DNA of 64,000 nucleotides from Actinostola sp. cb2023 (Eukaryota; Cnidaria; Anthozoa; Actiniaria; Actinostolidae): NCBI GenBank assembly GCA_033675265.1, contig JAUJYZ010001543.1, positions 166,501 to 230,500 of the forward strand, read 5' to 3'. Shown piece by piece: positions 27,507 to 36,640 of this stretch (position 1 is its first letter; each line of letters starts with the position of its first letter). The notes under the pieces were generated by a model. It saw only the letters and a program-made list of their open reading frames with translations, ran no database searches and was not told where the DNA came from. The position numbers and the translations under genes were made by a program.

Positions 27507-29549
27507 TTAATATTGTGATGGTACTAAAGGGACAGTGTTCTGCTTGGCATAAGATAAATAGTATGGTATTTTACTTGTCAAAGACAAAGTCCCATCATCT
27601 TTGCCATTCGTTTCTTCATTCAGGAAATCAGGCATCACATGGATTGGAGATTCAGTACTGAGCTGGACGACTGATGTCAGGACTTCCTTCTTTGACTTTG
27701 ACTTGAGTGACAAACACCAAACCGACGGCTGCTGGTTGGAGATGATAGACTTAACAGCTGAAGTGGAAGAAGCACCATATGCATGCAGTGGAAGTGAGAA
27801 TACAGGATGGTCTGTGGCACTATGGCTTTCATAATACATCAATGCAGACTGTGTAAGTAGCTGCAGATTTGCATGTCCAGTATTCATGACACATTTTGTA
27901 GTAAGAACCAAATCCAGGACATTTTGCAGTTTAGACACCCTGTCGACCTTTTCTGTTAATGGGATTTTGCTATCCATGTAGTACTTCAACTGATCTTGTG
28001 TCACCAACTCCTCAGACAAGAAGTAATTTGTGTGATCTCGGAGCAATTTTTCATAGCCAATCCCAACCAGGCACTTCAAGGCAACCTCATAGTCTAGCAT
28101 CTTGCCTACTCTTAGCCTCAGCTTATGCCTCTGTTCATTCGTTTCACATTGTAGCAGCTCTCGAATGAACATAGCTAAGTGAGTCTTGTTGGTGGTGTGT
28201 ATGACTGGCTGACAGGCTCCACTTAGAAGTGCATTCAATGCTATCTGCAGACTTGAAGTCAGGTCGTCGAAATGGATGGCATCTTTTAGAACCAACCAAA
28301 GACTTTCTGTAAAATCAAGATCTTTCCTTGGCAGAAATTCGTGGTCACACTGATGCGCTTCTGGAGACGAGATACTCGTTTTTTCATTATCATCATCATT
28401 TCCAGGAACAAATTGTGAGTAACCTTCTCCAGTGTCAAGACTTTCCAAAACCTGCACCACTTTTCCTTGTACTTCTTCGATGTCTTCCGAACTCAAATCT
28501 GGCCATGGTTGTTCTGGGTCGTCAATCATGACACAAAAACAAGCTAACTTATTGACTTCACTCGTTAGAGAATATGCTGTAAGCTGCATTGTTCCAGGAA
28601 GGCACTTGATGTGTAGAACACAATCCGACGTGAGTGGTGGTGGTTGTAAAAGTCTGTTGATATCTTTCCATGTAAATTCCACATAAGCAGAACTTTTCTG
28701 ATCTTCTTCGTCCACATCATGCGAGACCCCTAGCAATTCATACAAAGCGTATGCATAACTACTGTTCTCCACAAGAGATCCCAGATATTTTGTATTATGC
28801 AGCTGTTTGATTACATTAATGTTGGGTAAACTTTCAGTTTTGGAGTATGGGCCCTTACAAGTTATAACGACATGATTAATGAACCCATCCTTCTCAAGAC
28901 TTGATGGTAGTGTTGCCATGTGAGTGACTGATCCTGGGTTCTTGTCATCCACTGCTACCCAGAATGGTACCCCAACATCAAGCAGTCCATTGGCAAGACA
29001 ATAGTCATACAGTGACACCAAATACCTTGCTTTGTCAAGCTTAATGGAGTGTAACTGTAAAGCATTATCTAGACGCCATTCATTCACACAGCTTTGGCTT
29101 CGTGAGGACACATTATGGCTTGTCGAGGAAGCAGTACTTCCTTGTCCTTGATGCAGTACTGCAGTACCGTTAATGAAGACAATTTCTTGGGTTATTGGTG
29201 TTCCTACCAAAACTCGCTCGTTTTTTTGTCTCAAAAGTTCAACTGGTATTGACACCTGTAGCTCTTCTTCTCCATCTTGGTTTAAGACAGTATTGATAAC
29301 TGCTTTCCCTGATAGGAAGAGGCCTCTGTCGGCCGTGGTAGCAATGTGATTTAACGGGTGTTTGGTGTGCGAAGGAATAAACGTTATATGGTAAATGTAG
29401 TTGTCAAAGTGGCCATCGCTGTCGTCTGCTCGAAGAATTTCTGGTTCAAATAAAGCTGTACAGCAATTCTGATCGTCAGATTCTTCAGACAGGAGTTGTT
29501 TAAGGAGTTTAGATAGTTTCTTTGCATTTGCGATGAAAATTTCCGTCAT
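27507..29549 (-). CDS. ZWILCH: Zwilch, RZZ kinetochore complex subunit, single exon
   Basis: Subunit of the Rod-Zw10-Zwilch complex, which recruits dynein and Mad1-Mad2 to unattached kinetochores for the spindle checkpoint. One uninterrupted frame of 680 codons; human Zwilch has 591. Landmarks in family order: the GLLDVGVPFWVAVDDKNPG segment, FTWKDINRLLQPPPLTSDC, DLDFTESLWLVL, ALLSGACQPVIH, NYFLSEELVTQDQLKYY and, near the C-terminus, FSLPLHA and VVQLSTESPI. Start: the ATG at 29549 is used; an upstream in-frame TAA without another ATG supports it. The stop is followed immediately by an ATTAAA-type poly(A) motif and, 16 bp on, by the minisatellite. The absence of introns contrasts with the multi-exon neighbours and with the many-exon vertebrate gene, so intron loss or retroposition is possible. 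Confidence 0.92.
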   Translation of the reverse strand: MTEIFIANAKKLSKLLKQLLSEESDDQNCCTALFEPEILRADDSDGHFDNYIYHITFIPSHTKHPLNHIATTADRGLFLSGKAVINTVLNQDGEEELQVSIPVELLRQKNERVLVGTPITQEIVFINGTAVLHQGQGSTASSTSHNVSSRSQSCVNEWRLDNALQLHSIKLDKARYLVSLYDYCLANGLLDVGVPFWVAVDDKNPGSVTHMATLPSSLEKDGFINHVVITCKGPYSKTESLPNINVIKQLHNTKYLGSLVENSSYAYALYELLGVSHDVDEEDQKSSAYVEFTWKDINRLLQPPPLTSDCVLHIKCLPGTMQLTAYSLTSEVNKLACFCVMIDDPEQPWPDLSSEDIEEVQGKVVQVLESLDTGEGYSQFVPGNDDDNEKTSISSPEAHQCDHEFLPRKDLDFTESLWLVLKDAIHFDDLTSSLQIALNALLSGACQPVIHTTNKTHLAMFIRELLQCETNEQRHKLRLRVGKMLDYEVALKCLVGIGYEKLLRDHTNYFLSEELVTQDQLKYYMDSKIPLTEKVDRVSKLQNVLDLVLTTKCVMNTGHANLQLLTQSALMYYESHSATDHPVFSLPLHAYGASSTSAVKSIISNQQPSVWCLSLKSKSKKEVLTSVVQLSTESPIHVMPDFLNEETNGKDDGTLSLTSKIPYYLSYAKQNTVPLVPSQY

Positions 29550-30518
29550 TTCCAGAAGCAAATCGATTAAATTTGTACTGAAACTTGTACAAGAATCGAG
29601 AAGAAATCTCCCGCGCTTTTATGCGTATTGCATTGTGGGAACCTCGACCCGGGCCTTTCTCTCAATTTCGTCCACAGGTAGCCCAAACTGGCGAAAATAT
29701 TGAATGGATTGAATGAATGAATGAATGAATAAATAAACCTTTATTTAAACAGGGTTGTCCCTTCAGTGTATATTATGCAATAGAACGAAAAAAGAACAAA
29801 ATACTGTACGTTTGAGATCATAAACCTAAAAAAGTATATTTCTTTCGTCATCAAAAGTAGTTTTAGTCTATTTCTGCACAATTTACGCATAAACGACTTC
29901 TATCAGACTGAGATATCGAAATATTTCATTTACAACTAAGATTTGATAAAATGGAACACTAGGTGTTAACTAACTATATATGGTGTTATCGTTATCACGT
30001 GTACCGCTAATGTATGAAAAATACAATTTTGAAAAAATGATTTTATGAAAATCGCTTCATGTTATTAAAGTTATTGAGGTTCTAAATCTCTTTTAATTTT
30101 CCTTTACGCACTTTTGTTGATTATCTTTCGGGAACTAGTTTCGTTTTTATAGACCTTTCAACCCTCAAAGATGTACGTTAAATAACGGGGGGTGCTCTAG
30201 TAACGGGGGGGGGGGGGGGGTGCTCTAGTCTGAATGTGTGTGTGTGTGTTGGGGGGGGGGGGGGGGGGATCTAAACAATAGTATTACTTTAGGAGGGCAA
30301 CGTACCTCCCAGTTGCGGCATCACTTCACGGAAATAGAGACGAGAAAGGCCTGGGCGGCCTTGGTAGATGCGGAACGTACAGCTATGGCGCTTAAGAAGA
30401 TGCACACAGAATATATAAACTTTTCCTGATACCCCTCCCCTCATACAGTTTTGGATGTTTCGCGCGCAATATATGTTCCTTGATATGATTGGTCAATACT
30501 TATCGAGTGGTTTCAATT
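29550..30518. other. ZWILCH upstream region, mostly featureless
   Basis: Contains the presumed ZWILCH promoter, a GAATGAATGAATAAATAAAC repeat end at about 29690-29735 and G-runs at 30187-30268. A possible exon lies at about 30291-30429 (plus): after acceptor ACTTTAG an open stretch encodes TRKAWAALVDAERTAMALKK and ends in TGA. I do not recognise it. Confidence 0.4.
30187..30268. repeat. G-runs and (GT)n
   Basis: Two runs of 16-18 G separated by TGCTCTAGT and (TG)n. Potential G-quadruplex sequence on the plus strand. Confidence 0.85.
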
Positions 30519-30571
30519 ATCATTGGTCGCTGCTTAAATTAGCCATTTCCAAAATGAGCAGGGGACTGGGA

Positions 30572-31925
30572 AGTATCCCAGTGCATCCCAGTGTATCCCA
30601 GTATATCCCAGTGTATCCCAGTGCATCCCATATCCCAGTGTATCCCAGTGCATACCAGTGCATCCCAGTGTATCCCAGTATATCCCCATGCATCCCAGTG
30701 TATCCCGTGCATCCCAGTGCATCCCAGTGTATCCCAGTGTATCTCAGTGTATCCCAGTGCATCCCAGTGCATCCCAGTGCATCCCAGTGCATCCCAGTGT
30801 ATCCCCATGCATCCCAGTATATCCCGTGCATCCCAGTGCATCCCAGTGTATCCCAGTGTATCCCTGTGCATCCCAGTGTATCCCAGTATATCCCAGTGTA
30901 TCCCAGTGCATCCCCATGTATCCCAGTGCATCCCAGTGTATCCCAGTGTATCCCAGTGTATCCCAGTGTATCCCAGTGTATCCCAGTGTATCCCAGTGCA
31001 TCCCAGTGTATCCCAGTGCATCCCAGTGTATCCCAGTGCATCCCAGTGCATCCCAGTGCATCTCCAGTGTTTATCCCGTTTGTTTTCTTATCATTGGTCA
31101 CTGCTTAAATTAGCCATTTCCAAAATGAGCAGGGGACTGGGAAGTATCCCAGTGCATCCCATATCCCAGTGTATCCCAGTGCATCCTCCATGCATCCCAG
31201 TGTATCCAATGTATCCCAGTGCACGGCATCCAGTGTATCCCATTGCATCTCAATATATCCCAGTGAAATCCCAGTGAACAATATGTCGGCCAGTGTATCC
31301 AGAGCACGGCATTTCTTCACGTCTTGAGCCATTTTCAGTGTATGCCCCCAATGCATCCCAATATATCCCAGTGTATCCCAGTGTATCCAGTGTATCCCAG
31401 TGTATCAAAGGATTGTTGCATCTCAATATATCCCAGTGTATCCCAGTGTATCCCATTGCATCCCAGTGTCATATCCCAGTGTATCCCATGTGCATCCCTG
31501 TGCATCCCCAGTGCATCCCAGTGCATCCCCATGCATCCCAGTGTATCTCATTGTCATCCTAGTGTCATCCCAGTGTATCCCATTGTATCGAAAATTGCAT
31601 CCGTAAAGGAAAGGGCGATCCAGTGTATCCCAGTGTATCCCATGGTAAATGCATCCCATTGCATCCCAGTGTATAGCAAAAAGTGTATCCCATTGTATCC
31701 ACAAGAATCCATTGTATCCCATTGTATCCCAGTGTATCCCAGTGTATCCCAGTGTATCCCAGTGTATCCCGTACATCCCCATGCATCCCAGTGTATCCCA
31801 GTGTATCCCAGTGTATCCCATTGTATCCCAGTGTATCCCAGTGTATCCCAGTGCATCCCAGTGTATATCCCATTGCATCCCAGTGTATCCCAGTGCATCC
31901 CATTGCATCCCAGTGTATCTCTGTT
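30572..31925. repeat. 10-bp minisatellite (ATCCCAGTGT/C) with interruptions
   Basis: Over 90 copies in three blocks (about 30572-31062, 31141-31276 and 31339-31925). An 80-bp unique segment preceding block 1 (from 30519, CATTGGTCGCTGCTTAAATT) is repeated before block 2 (from 31088), so a 569-bp piece was duplicated. At 31277-31338 is an inverted copy of toxin-gene intron sequence (compare 52789-52850). All long frames here are repeat translation. Confidence 0.95.
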
Positions 31926-32017
31926 ATCTCATGGGAGTTGTTTATCGTTTGTTTTCAAATACATGATTTACACAACTATTAGTTCGGCTAACAGTGCTCA
32001 ACAACGTTCTCGCTTAC

Positions 32018-32262
32018 CTTAGTAGTTACTTTCAAGATATCTGAGGATCAAGCAGCTTCGTCAGTCAAAGTGGAATAAGTTTTTTTTTTTTTTAAAACTC
32101 CTTAGCCAAGTTGTTCTGGGTCTTTACTCAGCCTTTTACACAGCATGAGGCCACGATAGTGTAGTATCCGCAATCCTTCCAGCCAGCATTACAGTAACCC
32201 ATGTCGACAGAACCGGTCAAGACTCCTTTCGGGTCGCCACGACAACGGCATCCAAACTTTTC
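32018..32262 (-). pseudogene. Broken copy of the type I toxin-like gene
   Basis: On the minus strand, about 32097-32256 is almost identical to the coding end and start of the 3'UTR of the gene at 52874-53065; the stop is at 32128-32130. All six cysteines of the mature region remain. The sequence diverges just before it: the signal peptide, propeptide and dibasic Lys-Arg cleavage site are missing and unrelated sequence is joined there. After the stop, the 3'UTR runs into an oligo-A stretch. This is followed by a copy of the 5'-untranslated first exon and its GTAAGC donor (about 32070-32018), the reverse of normal gene order. As it stands it could not produce a secreted peptide. Confidence 0.85.
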
Positions 32263-32366
32263 AAAATGGCCGCCGCAATTCAAGAGGGGGTAGTCTAATT
32301 CTTTCTCTTTGTAATATTTTATCTTAACACTTTGGCAATTAAAATATAGCCACGATGTTGACAATA

Positions 32367-32505
32367 GCTGATATCGAAGTTACACTCCAATGACTCTGTA
32401 CAAAGGTTTCAAGTTGAGGCTATCGGGTCAAGTTTTTGTTCTGACCCGATAGCCTCGACTTAAAACCGTTGTTCTGAGTCATTGGAGTGTAACTTCAATA
32501 TCAGC
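32367..32505. mobile_element. TA-flanked hairpin MITE beside the broken toxin copy
   Basis: Arms GCTGATATCGAAGTTACACT and AGTGTAACTTCAATATCAGC continue through CCAATGACTC and CCCGATAGCCTC. TA flanks both ends. Confidence 0.75.
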
Positions 32506-32660
32506 TATTACACATGATAGTTTCCATGGAAATATGGAATGTGACCTTTGAACTCTAATTTAAATAATTGATATAAAAGCCTCCTGCATTATATTAAAGC
32601 GTTTTAATGTGCAGGAAATTGTTATACAAGTGAATCAGAGTTAGTCCATAGTATATATAT

Positions 32661-32772
32661 CCAACGAGGGCAATTGCAAATATTATCGGTAAGGCTGATT
32701 TAGGCTGAAATGAAATATGATACTCTCAATTTAAGATTGTTTAAAATTATTTTTCTTCACCGCCCTCGTTGG
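32661..32772. mobile_element. Small TIR element, CCAACGAGGGC ends
   Basis: Inverted ends CCAACGAGGGC / GCCCTCGTTGG, 11 bp perfect, enclose about 90 bp of AT-rich DNA. Confidence 0.55.
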
Positions 32773-32844
32773 GGTTATAAGTAATGACTTACCCCCTATT
32801 CATATCCATAAAAATATCAGACATATGAAAACACTTTACTATAA

Positions 32845-32979
32845 AGAAATGAAGCATTCAACCATGAGACTACTGCATGCATGGATACACTAATGGCTAC
32901 ATAATGGCTACACATGCCTGGCTTTGAGAGGGATAATTAAAAAAGCTATTATGGCTTTATCCGGGTACTGAGTCAAAAC
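32845..32979 (-). promoter_or_regulatory. Inverted copy of the toxin-gene upstream region, cut before the TATA box
   Basis: Matches the sequence 5' of the intact gene (51481-51637) in opposite orientation, including TGTAGCCATTATGTAGCCAT and GCAGTAGTCTCATGGTTGAA. Homology stops at CATTTCTTT, a few bases before the TATAAAA seen at 51647, so this copy has no core promoter. Confidence 0.85.
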
Positions 32980-33206
32980 AAAACCAGGCCCGTAGCAGGC
33001 ATTCTCTACATGGGGTTCGTTTTAGAAAGATCCAGTATCGTGTGCACCGAAGGGGGGTACGGGGTCATGCCCCCCCAAAACATTTTGAAATCTAGGTCTT
33101 CTTAAAATAATAAATATCCCTTCTCTAAATAATAAATATCCCAGTGGTTTCGGTTTTGCAATTACACACTCGATCATATACATGTAAACAATTTATATAA
33201 CTATTA

Positions 33207-33485
33207 CACTCAATTGCAGAAAGGTTGTAGTATACATTTATACAAATATCTAATGAGATACAAGATATCTAATGAGATACAAAGTGAGAAACATCGCTTA
33301 TTTTCTTCTAATATATCTGAAACACCAATTTTAGATTAATATCGCATCTGACAAGGCTAAAACAATAATTTTCAGCACTATTTTGTGCTTAAACAGTTGT
33401 ATTTTAGCATGTTTAACATTTTGCATCTCATTAGATATTTGTATATTTGTATAAATGTATACTACAACGTTTCTGCAATTGAGTG
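33207..33485. mobile_element. Hairpin MITE, 279 bp, with empty site at 51.26 kb
   Basis: Ends CACTCAATTGCAGAAA and TTTCTGCAATTGAGTG with long arms (GTAGTATACATTTATACAAA). TA occurs on each side. The inverted sister sequence near 51255 lacks it and has a single TA, giving a clean empty site. Confidence 0.88.
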
Positions 33486-33989
33486 TATACAGAGTATTAA
33501 GTGAATACTTTCATAGCATTCTAGAGCTTATGCACAACATCAGGCAAGCAAATTGTTAACTAATAATACAAAACAGCAATGTATATACAGCTGTATAGCT
33601 ATTATACAGAGTATTAAGTAAATACTTTCCCACGTTCGAAACGAAACTACCTTGCAGTTCAAGTGGAATTTCATACTCATAATAGAAGACAATCCAATCA
33701 GTAAAATTGCTATCAAAAACTCTGATAGATTCATATACATTTTACTTTCTTGAAGGAATATTTTTGATGTTCTACAAACAACATTTAATTAGTAGAAGAT
33801 ATTTGTTATTTTCACATTCCTGCAAGTGTCAGTGTTAGGAAACCATTAAGGGATTTTTCTGGCATGTACTAATTAAAAGTTGTGCACCATCGAGTAATTA
33901 TGGATGCTAGCGCTCATTTGGAAAGTATATAGCTATTATACAGAGTATCAAGTACATACTTTCAGTTCAAATGGAATAAATAAGAAAGG

Positions 33990-34262
33990 AGTTGCAGCAA
34001 ATAAGAAATCAGTTGCACTGAGCTAGAGTTGCAGCAAATAAGAAAGGAGTTGCAGCAAATAAGAAAGGAGTTGCAGCAAATAAGAAAGGAGTTGCAGCAA
34101 ATAAGAAAGGAGTTGCAGCAAATAAGAAAGGAGTTGCAGCAAATAAGAAAGGAGTTGCAGCAAATAAGAAAGGAGTTGCAGCAAATAAGAAAGGAGTTGC
34201 AGTAAATAACAATAGAGTTGCAGCAAATAAGGAACGAGTTGCAGCAAATAAGAAAGGAGTTT
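33990..34262. repeat. 21-bp tandem repeat (GTTGCAGCAAATAAGAAAGG A)
   Basis: About twelve copies here. The inverted sister copies hold far fewer: about five at 40240-40370, about five at 47640-47770 and about four at 49620-49730. Confidence 0.92.
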
Positions 34263-35261
34263 GTAAGTTATATGGTAATCAGTTGTCGCTTGGTAATAGT
34301 TAGTAATGTAGTTTCATTACTAAGAAAGGAATTGTTTATATATAGAATATATAATAGAAATCAATCCAATGTAAAATGACGGCTATCAAAACCTCAACTA
34401 AACGCCATCTCGTATAAATTTTACTTTCTTGAAGGAATATTTTTGATGTTCTACAAACAACATTTAATTAGTACTCTCATCAAATGAGTTTTGACAAGCG
34501 AGAGCGATTTTGAAGTTGTAAATAAAGTAACTGAGCCGTGTAGATCGATGCGACCGTCACTAAACAGGGTATGATTCGAACAAAGGCTGGTAGGAACTGA
34601 ACAGAAGAATTTGTGGGCAATCAACAAAATATTCCAAAGATCTACGTACGTTTGCTGTTTGTTTTCCTCTGCGACTGATCAAGACAATTTCGCTTGCATG
34701 ATGTAAATGGCGCGCAAATAGATCATTCGAGTGTTTGATGGAGGCGAGCGAGAAGAAGAGGTTTACATGTGTCCGAGCTATTGTGTCCTGGCTGGGATTC
34801 TTAGGCAGAAACCCTAAAACCTCGATCATGTGTTAATGACCAAGAGCTCCAGAATCACATGTCCGTGTAGCTAACTCGTTCGGCGATCTTTTGCGACGAT
34901 TCTTTATTATTGATTTTGTCGCCATCTTTCCCGCCAAAATGTAGCGATTATCGATAGCAAGGGAGTTCTTCAGAAATTCTCTCCAAAGATATAGATGCCT
35001 ATCCAACAAAAGTACGTGTAATCATTTAGTACTACTGTATACGTATTTTAAGTTCCAGATATTTAGGATCCCTGATGAATGTTAAAATAAATGGCAATCC
35101 ATGTAAAATCTAACTTGCCTTCCGAAGAACAAGGTAAGTTTATTTGATGATCTGTGCATACATCCGATCACGCTTTCCCGCAATATTTTATTTCAATTCC
35201 CGATCGGCCTTGACACAGTCACAGGGATAAGCACTGTAACCTACAATGCTAACATCTGAAT

Positions 35262-36640
35262 CAGTTTATACTGATAAATCTAACAATCATGTAACACTGC
35301 CAAACTGCATCTCTACTAAGCTGTGGGAATCAGTTTATACTGATAGATCAGCCTAACAATCATGTAACACCAAACTGCATCTCTACTGAACTGGGAATCA
35401 GTTTATACTGATACTGAATCAGTCTAACAATCATGTCAAACAAAACTGTATCTCTACTGAGCTGGGAATCAATTTATACTGATAAATCAGTCTAATAATC
35501 ATGTCAAACCAAACTGCATCTCTACTGAGCTGGGAATCAGTTTATACTGATAAATCAGTCTAATAATCAGTCAAACCAAACCATGCATCTCTACTGAGCT
35601 GGGAATCAGTTTATACTGATAAATCAGTCTAATAATCATGTCAAACCAAACCATGCATCTCTACTGAGCTGGGAATCAGTTTATACTGATAAATCAGTCT
35701 AATAATCATGTCAAACCAAACCATGCATCTCTACTGAGCTGGGAATCAGTTTATACTGATAAATCAGTCTAATAATCATGTCAAACCAAACCATGCCAGG
35801 GGCGTAGCGTGCTTTTTTTGCAATGTACGCACATAGCAACGAGCGCCGAAGGCGTGAGCTTCTAGGGGGGTGAGGGGGCATGCCCCCCTGAAAATTTAGA
35901 AATCTAGAGCCTTGGAAATACCATTTTCTTCGTTTTCCAGCGGACTTTCTCGCTACATAAATACATAGTAAAATGCATTTATCACTCAGTTTTATGGGGG
36001 GATTTATGTAAAGGTTATATAAAGGATTCAGAAAAGGATTTATGTATAGGTTGTGTAAATGATTTATGAGTATTGGTTAAAGGATTTATGTAAACAGGTT
36101 ATATATACCGCTACCGTTATATATAGCGATATAATAACCCGAGGCGAAGCCAGTTTTTTGGTATTTATTTTGTTTGAAACTGTACTAACTACAATCATCA
36201 TTATACATGCCTACAATGACTGACTGAAAGGGGAAATGTATTGGGGGACACAATCTGACGAGCGGCGAAGGTGCGAGCTCGTAGTAGGATGCGGGGGTAT
36301 GCTCCCCGAAACTTTTTTGAGGTATAGGGTCTCCAAAATAGCATTTTCCTGCCTTCTGTGAGTAGTTTCCAGCAAGTAATCTGCCGTGAGCTGTTAAGAT
36401 TTTGTCCTAGATTTCATTTTATTTTCAATATTTTTATGTTTTTTATAATATATACATATATTAAGGGATTTTAAATTGTACGCACGTGCGTACGGGCGTA
36501 TATGCACGCTACGCCCCTGCATGCATCTCTACTGAGCTGGGAATCAGTTTATACTGATAAATCAGTCTAATAATCATATCAAACCAAACTGCATCTCTAC
36601 TGAGCTGGTAATCGGTTTATACTCAGATGTAATAATACGG
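35262..36640. repeat. 70-bp satellite in unit A, split by a TIR element
   Basis: About ten copies of a 70-bp unit (AATCAGTTTATACTGATAAA, then CATCTCTACTGAGCTGGG), eight before and two after the insertion at 35797-36519. Early copies are more diverged than later ones. Confidence 0.92.
35797..36519. mobile_element. TIR element CAGGGGCGTAGCGTGC, 723 bp (unit A copy)
   Basis: 16-bp perfect inverted ends CAGGGGCGTAGCGTGC / GCACGCTACGCCCCTG are flanked by the 5-bp repeat CATGC, which restores the satellite sequence when removed. GTACGCAC motifs lie inside both ends. The CAGGGG end is hAT-like but the 5-bp duplication is not, so the superfamily is unresolved. No transposase. Confidence 0.85.

Larger units (their letters stand above)
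33107..34348. repeat. Left outer inverted-repeat arm of the composite array
   Basis: 33140-33206 and 33488-33570 are inverted copies of about 51175-51335. About 33605-34348 is an inverted copy of 40100-40735 (and of 47510-48130 and 49500-50095). A hairpin element interrupts it at 33207-33485. It includes the 21-bp array at 33990-34262. A CATGCCCCCC-containing piece at about 33050 resembles the element at 35797-36519. No gene. Confidence 0.85.

Noticed and set aside
24773..27510. Open frames of 730-901 residues on both strands, cysteine-rich on the minus strand
   Set aside because: They repeat with the DNA period and exist in all frames; they are translations of the minisatellite.
34560..34829. 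Minus-strand frames MIEVLGFLPK... in both units (34560-34829 and 41539-41919)
   Set aside because: Frame lengths differ between units because of a 2-bp indel, so the frame is not maintained. An upstream GCGACAAAATC start frame stops after about 30 codons.
35262..36640. 70-bp direct repeats resembling a CRISPR array
   Set aside because: Head-to-tail satellite without unique spacers, in a eukaryotic genome with no cas genes.
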